A program made the position numbers and the translations under genes. DNA of 64,000 nucleotides from Actinomycetes bacterium (lineage in GTDB: Bacteria > Actinomycetota > Acidimicrobiia > Acidimicrobiales > Acidimicrobilacustridaceae), in NCBI GenBank assembly GCA_029782145.1, contig JAKOVH010000003.1:1-64000 (forward strand), written 5' to 3'. Positions 1 through 8,728 of the stretch are shown here, piece after piece. How positions within the stretch are numbered: the first letter of the stretch is position 1; the number at the start of each line of letters is the position of its first letter. The notes under the pieces were generated by a model. It saw nothing but the letters and a program-made list of their open reading frames with translations. It was not told where the DNA came from and made no database searches.

Positions 1-1
1 C

Positions 2-214
2 GACGCCCTCGCCGTCGAGCGGGCGCGGGAGTCGATGAGCTCGTCGGCCGAGCGGCCGGGCAACGTCTACAAGCGCGCCGGTGAGCCGTGCCCGGTGTGC
101 AGCGACACGGTGCGAGCGGTGGAGTACAACGCCTACACGGTCAACTACTGCCCGACCTGCCAGACCGGCGGCAAGGTCCTGGCCGACAACACGACCTCGA
201 AGTTCCTCAAGTAG
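2..214 (+). CDS. Fpg/Nei-family DNA glycosylase, C-terminal fragment
   Basis: Only the last 70 codons are in the window; the gene begins upstream. The fragment carries a four-cysteine zinc finger (CPVC, then CPTC about 17 residues later) followed by a short tail ending in FLK. This is the C-terminal zinc finger that formamidopyrimidine-DNA glycosylase and endonuclease VIII proteins use to grip DNA during base-excision repair. The catalytic N-terminus is not visible, so Fpg and Nei cannot be told apart. The gene is convergent with mdh, with a hairpin between them. Confidence 0.8.
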   Translation, partial: DALAVERARESMSSSAERPGNVYKRAGEPCPVCSDTVRAVEYNAYTVNYCPTCQTGGKVLADNTTSKFLK

Positions 215-247
215 CGGCCGCTCGCCGCGCCCCGCCGCCACGACGCG

Positions 248-295
248 TTCCTGCGCACGATCCGCACGCCAGGACGTGCAGATCGCGGGCAGGAA
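248..295. terminator. Long hairpin between convergent fpg-like and mdh genes
   Basis: Left arms TTCCTGC (248-254), CGATC (258-262) and GCACG (264-268) pair with CGTGC (75-79 of the same 200s block, i.e. 275-279), GATCG (281-285) and GCAGGAA (289-295). The pairs are separated by symmetric 3x3 and 1x1 internal loops and capped by a 6-nt loop. Its place between two convergent genes suggests a bidirectional terminator. There is no clear T-run. Confidence 0.5.
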
Positions 296-309
296 GCCAG
301 GGAGAGCTG

Positions 310-1296
310 TCAGATCAGCCCGAGCTCGCGGACGGCGTCGCGCTCCTCGCCGAGCTCGGCCACCGAGGCGTCGATGCGGCTCCGGGAGAAGTCGTCGATG
401 TCGAGGCCCTGCACCACGGTGTACTCGCCGCCCGAGCAGGTGACGGGGAACGACGAGATGAGCCCTTCGGGCACGCCGTAGCTGCCGTCGGAGGGGACGG
501 CCATGGAGACCCAGTCGCCGTCGTCGGTGCCGAGCGCCCAGGTGCGCATGTGGTCGAGGGCGGCGTTGGCGGCCGAGGCGGCGCTCGACAGGCCCCGGGC
601 CTCGATCACGGCGGCACCGCGCTGCTGCACGGTGGGGATGAACTCGCCCTCGAGCCAGGCCTGGTCGCCCACCAGCTGCGCGGCGTTCTGGCCCTTCACC
701 TCGGCGTGGAAGAGGTCGGGGTACTGCGTGGCCGAGTGGTTGCCCCAGATGGTCATCTTCGTGATGTCGCGCACGGTGGTGCCCGTCTTGGCCGCCAGCT
801 GGGCGATGGCCCGGTTGTGGTCGAGGCGGGTCATGGCGGTGAAGCGCCCGTTCGGGATGTTCGGCGCGTTGTTCATGGCGATGAGGGCGTTGGTGTTGGC
901 GGGGTTGCCCACCACGAGGATGCGGATGTCGGCGGCGGCGTTGTCGGACAGCGCCTTGCCCTGGACCGTGAAGATGGCGCCGTTGGCCTCGAGCAGGTCC
1001 TTGCGCTCCATGCCCTTCGAGCGAGGGCGGGCCCCTACGAGCAGGGCGAAGTTGACGTCGCCGAAGGCCTCGTTGGGGTCGTCGGTCTGCACCATGCCCT
1101 CGAGCAGCGGGAACGCGCAATCCTCGAGCTCCATGGCGACACCCCGCAGGGCGTCGAGCGCGGGGGTGATGTCGAGCATCTGGAGGATGACGGGCTGGTC
1201 GGGACCGAGCAGCTGGCCGCTGGCGATGCGGAACAGGAGGCTGTAGCCGATCTGGCCGGCGGCACCGGTGACTGCGACGCGAACGGGGGTCTTCAC
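310..1296 (-). CDS. mdh: Malate dehydrogenase
   Basis: 328 residues, normal for NAD-dependent malate dehydrogenases of the cytosolic-like group. It oxidises malate to oxaloacetate in the TCA cycle. The Rossmann loop GAAGQIG is at residues 11-17. Substrate-binding arginines sit in [14 protein letters not shown] (about 89-102). The catalytic Asp/Arg pair lies in TRLDHNRA (D159, R162) and the proton-relay His in IWGNHSATQ (H187). The start is a GTG with a GGAGG ribosome site 5-6 nt upstream. It stands alone as a transcription unit. Confidence 0.95.
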   Translation of the reverse strand: MKTPVRVAVTGAAGQIGYSLLFRIASGQLLGPDQPVILQMLDITPALDALRGVAMELEDCAFPLLEGMVQTDDPNEAFGDVNFALLVGARPRSKGMERKDLLEANGAIFTVQGKALSDNAAADIRILVVGNPANTNALIAMNNAPNIPNGRFTAMTRLDHNRAIAQLAAKTGTTVRDITKMTIWGNHSATQYPDLFHAEVKGQNAAQLVGDQAWLEGEFIPTVQQRGAAVIEARGLSSAASAANAALDHMRTWALGTDDGDWVSMAVPSDGSYGVPEGLISSFPVTCSGGEYTVVQGLDIDDFSRSRIDASVAELGEERDAVRELGLI

Positions 1297-1460
1297 GGGG
1301 TCCTCCAGCGGGACGATGGGTCTCGGGCCGCTGCCGACACTAGTCAGGGGCGTCCTCGCGCAAGAAAAGCTCGACCCCCAGCTTCGCGGCCAGGGTCACC
1401 TGACCGGCCCCTGCCGCCCCAGCCGCTCCACCGCCACCGTGGCGAGCGGCCGCGGCGCGC

Positions 1461-2264
1461 TCAGAGGGTGCCGTAGGGGAACTTGGCGTCGACGCCGCCG
1501 TCGACCACGAGCGTGCGCCCGGTGACGTACGACGACAGGTCGCTCGAGAGGAACAGGGCGGCCGAGGCGATGTCGGAGGTGGAGCCCATCCGCTGCAGCG
1601 GTGCGTTCTCGGCGTTGGCTCGGCGCTGCTCGTCGGTGAACACGGCGTCCATGCGGGGGCTCAGGATCGTGCCCGGGGCGATGGCGTTGGCCCGCACGTT
1701 CCGCGGCCCCAGCTCGACGGCCAGCGACTGCACCCACGCCATGAGCCCGGCCTTGGCGGCCCCGTAGGCGGCGTGCATGGGCGCGGCGGTGAGGCCGCTG
1801 ACCGAGGCGATGAACACCATCGTGCCGCCGCCGCTGGCGACCATGCGCCGGCCCAGCTCCTGGGAGAGCAGGAACCCGTGGCGCAGGCAGATGTCGATCT
1901 CCCAGTCGAAGGTCTCGTCGGTCATGTCGAGGATCGACTCCCACCGGGCCATGCCGATGATGTCGACGAGGCCGTCGATGCGCCCGCACGCCTCCTCGGC
2001 CTCGGCGCCCAGGCGTGCCGCGTCGGTGCGGGTGGTGACGTCGCCGGCCCAGGGCACGGCGACGTCGCCGATCTCGGCGGCCACCTCCGCGGCGCGGTCG
2101 GCCTCGACGTCGACGCACACCACGTGGGCCGCACCGGCCTGGGCCAGGGCGTGAGCGGTCTGGCGGCCCATGCCCATGCCGGCGCCGGCCACGACGTAGC
2201 TGCGCCCGTCGAGGCGCAGGCGGGAGAGGAAGTCGGGGATCGGTGACGCGTCGGCGGTGGTCAT
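1461..2264 (-). CDS. SDR-family oxidoreductase
   Basis: 267 residues, a classical short-chain dehydrogenase/reductase. The cofactor loop is GAGMGMG (27-33), slightly unlike TGxxxGxG. The catalytic YGAAK follows a VFIASVSG serine strand. The C-terminus has the usual YVTGRTLVVDGG dimer motif. The start ATG overlaps the stop of the next upstream gene by four bases (ATGA), so the two are translationally coupled. It is the last gene of an LLM-SDR-SDR operon facing an IclR-type regulator. Substrate is unknown; a catabolic alcohol, hydroxyacyl or terpenoid/steroid substrate would fit. Confidence 0.88.
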   Translation of the reverse strand: MTTADASPIPDFLSRLRLDGRSYVVAGAGMGMGRQTAHALAQAGAAHVVCVDVEADRAAEVAAEIGDVAVPWAGDVTTRTDAARLGAEAEEACGRIDGLVDIIGMARWESILDMTDETFDWEIDICLRHGFLLSQELGRRMVASGGGTMVFIASVSGLTAAPMHAAYGAAKAGLMAWVQSLAVELGPRNVRANAIAPGTILSPRMDAVFTDEQRRANAENAPLQRMGSTSDIASAALFLSSDLSSYVTGRTLVVDGGVDAKFPYGTL

Positions 2265-3139
2265 GCCATCACCACCCCGCCGTTGGGCCGCAGCACCTGG
2301 CCGGTCACGAACCGAGAGGCGTCGCTGGCGAGGTAGAGCATCGCCCAGGTCTGGTCCTCGGGCGTGGCCGTGAGGTGCAGCGGCGACTGGGCCGCTCGGA
2401 CCTCGAGCAGGGCGTCGCGGGCGTCCTCGTCGACGGTGCCGTCGGGTCGGGTCCAGTTGCGCTGCACCATCGGCGTGTCGGTGAAGCCCGGGGCGATGGC
2501 GTTCACCCGGATGTTCTTGGGTCCGAGCTCGGTGGCGGCACACCGGGTGAGGTGGTTGATGCCCGCCTTGGTCATGGCGTAGATGGACAGCGTCGGTGCC
2601 GGCATCTCGCCGCCGGCGGACGACACGTTGATGATCGACCCGCCGTTGCGCATGGCCCGGCCCGCGGCGGCGATGCCCCAGTAGGTGCCCCACAGGTTCA
2701 CCCGGGTGACGGCCTCGACGTCCTCCGGCGTGGCGTCGACGATCAGGGAGTTGCGGATGATGCCGGCGACGTTGGCCCACACGTCGAGGCGGCCGTGGGC
2801 CTTCACGGCGGCGACGGCGAGGGCGTTCACCGCGGCCCGGTCGCCGACGTCGGTGGGCACCACCAGGGCGCGCCCACCGGCGGCCTCGACCAGCTTCGCC
2901 GTCTGCTCGAGGCCCTCCTCGCCGACGTCGGCCAGCACGACGTCGGCGCCCGCCTCGGTGAAGGTGAGCGCCGCCTGCCGGCCGATGCCCCCGGCCGCGC
3001 CGGTGACCACCGCGGTGCGGCCCTTGAGCGAGAACTGCCGTTGCAGCTCCTCGGAGAGCAGCGGCCGGTCGTCGGGGCCGGCCGCCCCCTGGCGCTCGCC
3101 GTGGGCCGCCCGGTCGCGGATGCCCGAGATCATGTCCAT
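2261..3139 (-). CDS. SDR-family oxidoreductase
   Basis: 292 residues: about 35 residues of N-terminal extension, then a classical SDR core. Visible motifs are TGAAGGIG (NAD(P)-binding), NVAGI, the SSAGG serine strand, the catalytic YAMTK, and FVTGQVLRPNGG near the end. It is the middle gene of a three-gene operon, 10 bp after the LLM monooxygenase and overlapping the next SDR by ATGA. Two different SDRs beside one flavin-dependent oxygenase suggest successive oxidation steps on one substrate; this is inference. Confidence 0.88.
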   Translation of the reverse strand: MDMISGIRDRAAHGERQGAAGPDDRPLLSEELQRQFSLKGRTAVVTGAAGGIGRQAALTFTEAGADVVLADVGEEGLEQTAKLVEAAGGRALVVPTDVGDRAAVNALAVAAVKAHGRLDVWANVAGIIRNSLIVDATPEDVEAVTRVNLWGTYWGIAAAGRAMRNGGSIINVSSAGGEMPAPTLSIYAMTKAGINHLTRCAATELGPKNIRVNAIAPGFTDTPMVQRNWTRPDGTVDEDARDALLEVRAAQSPLHLTATPEDQTWAMLYLASDASRFVTGQVLRPNGGVVMA

Positions 3140-3149
3140 GGCAACGACC

Positions 3150-4313
3150 TCAGCCGGCGACCGACGCCCGGGCGTCGACGCGGTGGCCGCGCTTCTCGAG
3201 CTCGGGGATGACCCGGGTGCCGAGCAGCTCGAGGCTGCGCATCACCTTCTCGTGGGGGAGCGTGCCGAACTGCACGTAGCACAGCAGCTGGTCGACGCCG
3301 GCCTCGTCGTAGCGGACGATCTTCTCCAGGCACTCCTCGGGGGTGCCCACGATGATCATGTCCTGGTCGATGTAGTTCTGGACGTCGACGGTGCCGTTGA
3401 TGGTGTCCTGCAGCAGCGGGAAGACCTTCTGCTGCTCCTCGGGGGTGAGGTTGGGGGCCTCCCACTGGAGGGTGAACTCGGCCAGGTGGCGGTACCACCA
3501 GCTGATCGAGTCCCACAGGCCGTAGGCGTTGGCCTCGTCCATGTCGTCGGCGCAGTGCACGAGGGTGTAGGCGCCGACGCGGTCGTTGCGGACCTTCGTC
3601 ATCGGCTCGATGCCCTCGATCTCGGCCTCGAGCTGGGCGGCGCGGTACTGGTTGATGGTGTCGGCCATCACCGACACCGGCTGCAGCAGGGCGAACGAGA
3701 GCAGACCGAGGCCCTGGCGGCCGGCGGTGACGGCCGAGGGAGGGCTGGCGGCGGCGAGCCACACCGGCGGATGGGGGTCCTGGTAGGGCTTGGGGATCTG
3801 CTTGCGCTCCGGGAAGTGGAGCAGCTCGGTGTCCCACGAGATGGTCTCGTTGGTCCACGCCTCGACCACGAAGTCGACGGCCTCGCGCCACTGCTCGCGG
3901 CTGCGGTCGTCGGCCGGCACCCCGAACGCGATCTGCTCCATGGGGGTGGAGCGGCCGGTGCCCCACTCGACCCGCCCGTGGGAGAGCACGTCGACGGTGG
4001 CGACCTTCTCGGCGACCCGGGCCGGGTGCTGGAAGCCGGGCGGCATGAGGCTCACGCCGAAGCCGAGGCGGATGTTCTCGGTGATGGTGGACAGCGCGCC
4101 GAGCACGACCTCGTTGCTCGGGCAGGCCGAGCGGCCGTCGCGGAAGTGGTGCTCGACGCACCACACCGTCTCGAAGCCCAGCGTGTCGGCGAAGCGGATC
4201 TCCTCGATGGCCTCGTCGTAGGTGGCCTGCTCGGCCTTCTTCTGACCGTAGGGGAACGGCTCGTCGTAGGGGCCGATCTTGGGCTGGAACTCGTACAGGA
4301 GGTCGAGCTTCAC
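3150..4313 (-). CDS. LLM-class flavin-dependent oxidoreductase
   Basis: 387 residues with the bacterial-luciferase TIM-barrel pattern: TVWCVEHHF near residue 50, the strand LGFGVSLMPPGFQHP, and DVLSHGRVEWGTGRS, a typical luciferase-like signature. Such enzymes use FMNH2 or reduced F420 to oxygenate or reduce substrates. GTG start with a GAGGAG ribosome site. It is the first gene of an operon with two SDRs and is divergent from an IclR-family regulator with a palindromic operator between them. The cofactor choice cannot be read from the sequence. Confidence 0.85.
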   Translation of the reverse strand: MKLDLLYEFQPKIGPYDEPFPYGQKKAEQATYDEAIEEIRFADTLGFETVWCVEHHFRDGRSACPSNEVVLGALSTITENIRLGFGVSLMPPGFQHPARVAEKVATVDVLSHGRVEWGTGRSTPMEQIAFGVPADDRSREQWREAVDFVVEAWTNETISWDTELLHFPERKQIPKPYQDPHPPVWLAAASPPSAVTAGRQGLGLLSFALLQPVSVMADTINQYRAAQLEAEIEGIEPMTKVRNDRVGAYTLVHCADDMDEANAYGLWDSISWWYRHLAEFTLQWEAPNLTPEEQQKVFPLLQDTINGTVDVQNYIDQDMIIVGTPEECLEKIVRYDEAGVDQLLCYVQFGTLPHEKVMRSLELLGTRVIPELEKRGHRVDARASVAG

Positions 4314-4347
4314 GTGGTCTCCTCGGCAGGCGGCCGCTCAGGTGTCT

Positions 4348-4372
4348 TTCGCAGTTGCGAAGTACTCTTCGC
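4348..4372. promoter_or_regulatory. Three-half-site operator in the IclR/LLM divergent region
   Basis: TTCGCA-GT-TGCGAA (4348-4361) is a perfect palindrome. It overlaps a second one, GCGAAG-TACT-CTTCGC (4357-4372). The result is three alternating TTCGC/GCGAA half-sites in 25 bp of the only intergenic space between the regulator and its presumed target operon. Likely the IclR-type repressor or activator site. Confidence 0.6.
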
Positions 4373-4435
4373 TATGGTGATGTGACCGTAGGCACGGCTC
4401 GTGAGGGTCGTCAACCGCCTCCCCGGGGAGCCGCT

Positions 4436-5326
4436 GTGGCCCGACCCGCCCCTGCCGCCGAGCGCGCCGTGCAGATCCTCGACCTGCTCGTCACCCACCC
4501 GACCGAGCGCTTCACCCTCTCGGAGCTGGTGCGGCGCACGGGCATGAGCCTCGGGTCGGCCCACGCCGTGCTCGCCGTGCTCGAGCGCAGCGGCCACGTC
4601 AGCCGCCACCCCACCACGAGGGCCTACTCGCTGGGCCCGGCGCTGGTGGTGGCGGGGGTGGTCGCCCTCGAGCACCACCCCGGCCTCGACGCCGCCCGCC
4701 GGCTCATCGGGCCGCTCGCCGACGAGCTCGGCACCGAGGTCGTGCTCACCGCCCGCACCGTCGACGAGATCGTCTTCGTCGCCCACGCCGGCGAGCCGAC
4801 TCCCAACGGGCCTTCGATCCGGGAGGGCGAGCGGGTGCCGTTGGTGCCGCCGATCGGCGCGGTGTTCATGGCGTGGGCCGCCCCCGGGGAGGTCGATGAG
4901 TGGCTCGCCCGCATGCCCGAGGCGTCGGCCGACACCGTCGCCGGGTGGAAGGCGTCGCTCGACGTGGTGCGCCGCCGGGGCTTCTCGGTCTCGGCCGGCT
5001 CCGACACCCAGCGCACCTTCGGCGAGCGGGTGTTCACCCTCTCCGACGACCCCGGGCGGGCCGACCTGCGCGACGACGTGGCGGAGCTGCTGGGAGCGCT
5101 GGCCCGGGAGGACTACCCCGTCGTCGACCTCGACGACGCCCGCACGTTCGACGTCGGCATGATCGCCGCCCCGGTCTTCGGCCCCGACAGCTCGGTGATC
5201 GCCGCCATCACCGCCACCGGGTTCCCCGAACGGCTGCCGGCCAGCGCCGTGCTCGACGCCGGCCGCAAGGTGCGCGACGGCGCGGCCGTGGCCACCCGCC
5301 ACGCCCGCGGCCGTCCCCCCTCGTGA
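4436..5326 (+). CDS. IclR-family transcriptional regulator
   Basis: 296 residues from the GTG at 4436, preceded by GGGGAG 5 nt upstream. The longer in-frame TTG at 4355 lies inside the operator and has no ribosome site. The N-terminus is a winged helix-turn-helix (FTLSELVRRTGMSLGSAHAV, about 22-41). The C-terminal ligand-sensing domain includes TVDEIVFVAHAGEP and the glycine/proline-rich VPLVPPIGAVFMAW. The family senses small aromatic or carboxylic metabolites and controls neighbouring catabolic genes. Divergence from the LLM-SDR-SDR operon suggests it regulates that operon and itself. Confidence 0.88.
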   Translation: MARPAPAAERAVQILDLLVTHPTERFTLSELVRRTGMSLGSAHAVLAVLERSGHVSRHPTTRAYSLGPALVVAGVVALEHHPGLDAARRLIGPLADELGTEVVLTARTVDEIVFVAHAGEPTPNGPSIREGERVPLVPPIGAVFMAWAAPGEVDEWLARMPEASADTVAGWKASLDVVRRRGFSVSAGSDTQRTFGERVFTLSDDPGRADLRDDVAELLGALAREDYPVVDLDDARTFDVGMIAAPVFGPDSSVIAAITATGFPERLPASAVLDAGRKVRDGAAVATRHARGRPPS

Positions 5327-5342
5327 CCTCCCCACCCCCGAC

Positions 5343-5388
5343 CGCTGGCTCGATACATCCCCTCATGAGACCACCGAGCGAGCCAGCG
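5343..5388. repeat. 46-bp palindromic repeat, copy 1
   Basis: Arms CGCTGGCTCG and CGAGCCAGCG flank a centre containing CTCATGAG. The copy lies between the stops of two convergent genes (5326 and 5402). It is the most divergent of the six copies but keeps the 46-bp length. Confidence 0.8.
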
Positions 5389-5401
5389 GAGGGGAGAAGG
5401 G

Positions 5402-7027
5402 TCAGATGGCGCGGGGCGGTCGGGCGGCGACGTGGCGGCCGGCGAGGTAGCCGAACACGACGCCGTTGCCGAGGGTGCCGCCGCCGCTGGGATAGGCCCA
5501 GCCGAACACGTTGGCCGCGGTGTTGCCCGCGGCGTAGAGGCCCCCGACCACGCCGCCGCCGAGGCGCAGCACCTGCCCATTGCGGTCGAGGCGGGGGCCG
5601 CCGTTGGTGCCCAGCATGCCGGGGTGGATGGGCACCGCGTAGAACGGCGGCTCGACGATGGGCTTCATCGCCCCCGGCGCCATGAGCCCGTGCTGGTGGC
5701 GGCCGAAGTCCTCGTCGACGCCGGCCTCGGCGAAGCCGTTGTAGCGCTCGACGGTGGCCTCGAGGGCGGCGGGATCGAGCCCGACCAGCTCGGCCAGCTC
5801 ACCGATCGTGTCCGCCTTGACGACCCAGTCCGGGTCGGGCTGGCCCGGGAACATCGACAGGATCCGCTGCGAGTCGCGCACCGTGCGGTCGAAGACCTGG
5901 AAGCCGGGGCCGGCGTTGGGGAACTCGACCGCGTCGGGGTCGTACACGCCGAACGCCTTGGGGAAGTCGTTGTACGGCAGGGCCTCGTTGGCGAAGCGCT
6001 GCGCCTTCCGGTTCACCACGATCGACGCCGGCGCGCCGCGGCCCCACTCGAACTGGGGCACCGGCTCGCCGTCGCGGGTGATGTCGGGGTCGAACATCAC
6101 CGGCGTGCCCCAGTAGGAGGTCATGTTGCCGAGCTCGGCCCTGGCCTCCTGGGCCATCACCAGGCCGTCGCCGGTGTTGCCGCCGGGGCTGAGCGGGTAC
6201 ACGTCGTAGCCGAGGTGGGCGCGCACCAGTGCCGGGTTCCACTCGAAGCCGCCACAGGCCAGCACCACGCCCTTGCGGGCGCCGATGCGCAGCGGCCGGC
6301 CGTCGTGCTCGGCCACCACGCCGATCACCTCGCCGGTGTCGTCGGTGAGCACGTGCCGGGCCGGGGTCTCCAGGAGGGTCTCCACCCCCCGCTCCAGCAG
6401 GCCCTTGAACAGCCGGGCGATCAGCGCCGCGCCCTTCGGTCGGATGTCCTGCTCCTCCCGGCGCCGCAGCTCCTCTTGCAGCTCGGGCGTCTGGGGCATG
6501 AGGTCCTCGGTGAGGGTGGTGGCCGTGCCGAGCGACATGAGCGTGCCCCGCTTGACGATGCGGTCCTTCCACTCGGGCAGCTCGTCGCCCACGGGATAGG
6601 GGTCGGCCTCCACCGTTCGGCCGGGCTGGAGCTTGGTGCCGGGGAAGTGCCACGGCCAGTAGTAGTCCGGCAAGGGCTGGATGTGGGTGCTCAGCGGCGT
6701 GTGGTCCTCGAGGTAGCGCAGCACCTCAGGGGCGGTGTCGACGAACACCTCGAGCAGGTCGGGGTCGGGCACCAGCCCGCCGGTCACCCGGTGGATGTAA
6801 GCGAGGGCGTCCTCCCGGCTGTCCTCCACGCCGGCGGCTGCCATCACGTGGTTGCCCGGCAGCCAGACGCCGCCACCAGACACGGCGGTGGTGCCGCCGA
6901 GCATGGGCTCCTTCTCGATGATGAGCACCTCGGCCCCGCCGTCGTGGGCGAGGGTGGCTGCGGTGAGGGCCGCTCCTCCCGTCCCGACGACCACCACATC
7001 GACGACCCGGTCCCACGTCTCGGCCAC
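5402..7027 (-). CDS. FAD-dependent oxidoreductase, 3-ketosteroid-delta1-dehydrogenase-like
   Basis: 541 residues from a GTG at 7027 with AGGGGG just upstream; a longer open frame to 7180 runs through a repeat and is not protein-like. The N-terminal FAD-binding strand VVVVGTGGAA (11-20) is followed by LGGTTAVSGGGVWLPGN and a C-terminal GLYAAGNTAANVFGWAYPSG. These are typical of the fumarate-reductase/KstD flavoprotein superfamily. Members dehydrogenate 3-ketosteroids or related cyclic ketones. Exact substrate is uncertain. The gene is separate from the IclR-controlled operon. Confidence 0.82.
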   Translation of the reverse strand: MAETWDRVVDVVVVGTGGAALTAATLAHDGGAEVLIIEKEPMLGGTTAVSGGGVWLPGNHVMAAAGVEDSREDALAYIHRVTGGLVPDPDLLEVFVDTAPEVLRYLEDHTPLSTHIQPLPDYYWPWHFPGTKLQPGRTVEADPYPVGDELPEWKDRIVKRGTLMSLGTATTLTEDLMPQTPELQEELRRREEQDIRPKGAALIARLFKGLLERGVETLLETPARHVLTDDTGEVIGVVAEHDGRPLRIGARKGVVLACGGFEWNPALVRAHLGYDVYPLSPGGNTGDGLVMAQEARAELGNMTSYWGTPVMFDPDITRDGEPVPQFEWGRGAPASIVVNRKAQRFANEALPYNDFPKAFGVYDPDAVEFPNAGPGFQVFDRTVRDSQRILSMFPGQPDPDWVVKADTIGELAELVGLDPAALEATVERYNGFAEAGVDEDFGRHQHGLMAPGAMKPIVEPPFYAVPIHPGMLGTNGGPRLDRNGQVLRLGGGVVGGLYAAGNTAANVFGWAYPSGGGTLGNGVVFGYLAGRHVAARPPRAI

Positions 7028-7135
7028 TACGTTCCCCCTGCACTTGCGGCGACCGGCCCCTCCGGCACCTGACCGGGCCACGTTCTCACATCCGCCGACC
7101 TCGTTCGTCCGCGCGGCGGTGCAGCCGGCCGCCCC

Positions 7136-7173
7136 GAGGCAGATCCGCCGCTCCGAGCAGCAGATCCGCCTCA
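7136..7173. repeat. 38-bp dyad repeat, copy 1
   Basis: Begins GAGGCAGATC and ends GATCCGCCTCA. The length and ends match two copies near 43.85 kb. It lies in the 230-bp divergent gap between the KstD-like gene and the small membrane protein gene; nothing else was recognised in that gap. Confidence 0.65.
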
Positions 7174-7257
7174 CGAGCACACGAGCACCCGGGAGCCAGG
7201 AGGCCCTCTCGCGGCTGGCTGATCTGCGAAGCTCCCGGCGTGCGGAGGGCGAGGTGG

Positions 7258-7887
7258 ATGCGTTGGGTCAGCGTGGGGCTGCTCGTGGCGACCGGGCTCG
7301 CCGCGGCCGCCACGCTCGTGAGCACCGGATGGCTCTACGGCCAGTACCGGCCGCACGCCCCCGGCGTCGAGCCCTGGCTCCTGACCGCGGCCGACCGCTC
7401 CGCCCTCGAGTGGATCCATCGGGAGGACCGCGCATCCGCCGCGCTGCTGGTGTTGGCGGGCCTCAGTGCGGTGGCCTGCCTCCTGACGGCTCTGGTCGTG
7501 CGTCGCTGGTCGTGGTTCGTCGCCCTGGCTGCGTCGCTCGTCGCGGTCGGCGGTGCGCTGCTCTCGATCGCCACCACGGCGTCCGTGCGCTGGCAGCAGC
7601 TCGCCCTGTGGGCCGTCACGACGGGCACCGATCTGAAGGGCTACGAAGCGGCCACCCGCACGCCGCTCGTGAGGTTCGTCATCGTCGACGGCCGTGAGGT
7701 CTCGACCACCGACTACGAGGTCAACCTGGTCCTCCACGTGCTCGGACCGGTGGTCGCGCTCGTCGCCACGGTGGTGGCCGGGGTCGTGGTCCTCGTGTGG
7801 GGCAGCCGGCGGGGTCAGGAAGTGATTCGGCGAACGAACGCGACGAGCTCGGCGACCGCCTCGACCGCCTCGGGGAAGGCCGGATAG
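7258..7887 (+). CDS. Membrane protein of unknown function
   Basis: 209 residues from ATG 7258, which has GGAGG 9 nt upstream; a GTG at 7240 is possible but lacks a ribosome site. Four hydrophobic helices are visible: around residues 3-24, 60-80, 86-104 and 157-180. An extracytoplasmic loop lies between the first two. The tail is short, polar and Thr/Ser/Ala-rich. The 3' end overlaps the convergent esterase gene by 73 bp. Not recognised as a known family. Confidence 0.6.
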   Translation: MRWVSVGLLVATGLAAAATLVSTGWLYGQYRPHAPGVEPWLLTAADRSALEWIHREDRASAALLVLAGLSAVACLLTALVVRRWSWFVALAASLVAVGGALLSIATTASVRWQQLALWAVTTGTDLKGYEAATRTPLVRFVIVDGREVSTTDYEVNLVLHVLGPVVALVATVVAGVVVLVWGSRRGQEVIRRTNATSSATASTASGKAG

Positions 7888-8708
7888 CTCATCTGCCAGA
7901 TGTGAGGCATGTCGGGGTAGACCCGCAGCGTCACGTCGACCCGGGCGGCGGAGGCGACCTCGGCCAGCCGGCGGGCGTCGTCGAGCAGCACCTCGATGCC
8001 GCCGACCTGCACGAGCAGCGGCGGCGCGCCCTCCCAGGTGCCGAACACCGGTGACACCAGCGGGTCGGTGGGGTCGTGGCCGGCGAGGTACAGCGGCGCC
8101 GCCTCCTCGGCCGAGGTGCGCGAGAACAGCTGGTCGCGCTCGGCGTTGGTTTCGTAGGTGGAGGCGGTGACGGTGAGGTCGACCCACGGCGAGCAGCACA
8201 CCACGGCTGCCGGGGCCGGGCCCTCGGCGAGCGTGCGCAGCGCCAGCGACGCGGCGAGCCCACCGCCGGCGGAGTCACCGGCCACCGCCACCCGCGACGG
8301 CGCGACCCCCGAGGCGACCACCCAGCGGAAGGCGGCAAGCGAGTCGTCGAGGGCCGCCGGGTAGGGGTGCTCGGGCGCCAGGCGGTAGTCGACGAGCAGG
8401 ACCCGGCCGTCGAGGGCCTTGGCCAGGTGCGAGCCGTAGGCCCGATACGCCAGCGCCGACGCGATCCGGAACCCGCCGCCGTGCAGGTACACGAGCACCG
8501 GTGCGTCGTCGGGCAGGTCGACGGGCCGGCACTCGATGGCCGACACCCCGCCGGCGTCGAGGAGCGCGGCCTCGGTGCCGTCGGCCAACGGCAGGGCGCC
8601 CATGGCCTCGTCGATGCGCCTCCGCTGCTCGTCGAGGCTGCTCACCGGTGGTGGCGCGGGACGGGCGGCCATGGCGGCCTGGAAGGCGGTGAACTCCTCG
8701 CTCGGCAT
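7815..8708 (-). CDS. Alpha/beta hydrolase, hormone-sensitive-lipase family esterase
   Basis: 297 residues. It has the oxyanion-hole motif HGGGF, the nucleophile elbow GDSAGGG, a late Asp region (LLVQVGGIEVLLDDA) and the catalytic His in DMPHIWQM. These mark the HSL/bHSL esterase family, which cleaves small acyl esters in the cytoplasm. A -10-like TAGGGT lies 6 nt before the ATG, so the transcript is probably leaderless. Natural substrate is unknown. Confidence 0.87.
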   Translation of the reverse strand: MPSEEFTAFQAAMAARPAPPPVSSLDEQRRRIDEAMGALPLADGTEAALLDAGGVSAIECRPVDLPDDAPVLVYLHGGGFRIASALAYRAYGSHLAKALDGRVLLVDYRLAPEHPYPAALDDSLAAFRWVVASGVAPSRVAVAGDSAGGGLAASLALRTLAEGPAPAAVVCCSPWVDLTVTASTYETNAERDQLFSRTSAEEAAPLYLAGHDPTDPLVSPVFGTWEGAPPLLVQVGGIEVLLDDARRLAEVASAARVDVTLRVYPDMPHIWQMSYPAFPEAVEAVAELVAFVRRITS

Positions 8709-8714
8709 GGCCGC

Positions 8715-8720
8715 ACCCTA
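8715..8720 (-). promoter_or_regulatory. Leaderless -10 hexamer of the esterase gene
   Basis: TAGGGT on the minus strand, 6 nt before the ATG at 8708, with no Shine-Dalgarno sequence. Confidence 0.5.
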
Positions 8721-8728
8721 CGACGGCA

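Noticed and set aside
4355-4435. Longer N-terminus for the IclR regulator from TTG 4355
   Set aside because: The added 27 codons lie within the palindromic operator and encode no helix-turn-helix sequence; GTG 4436 has a proper ribosome site.
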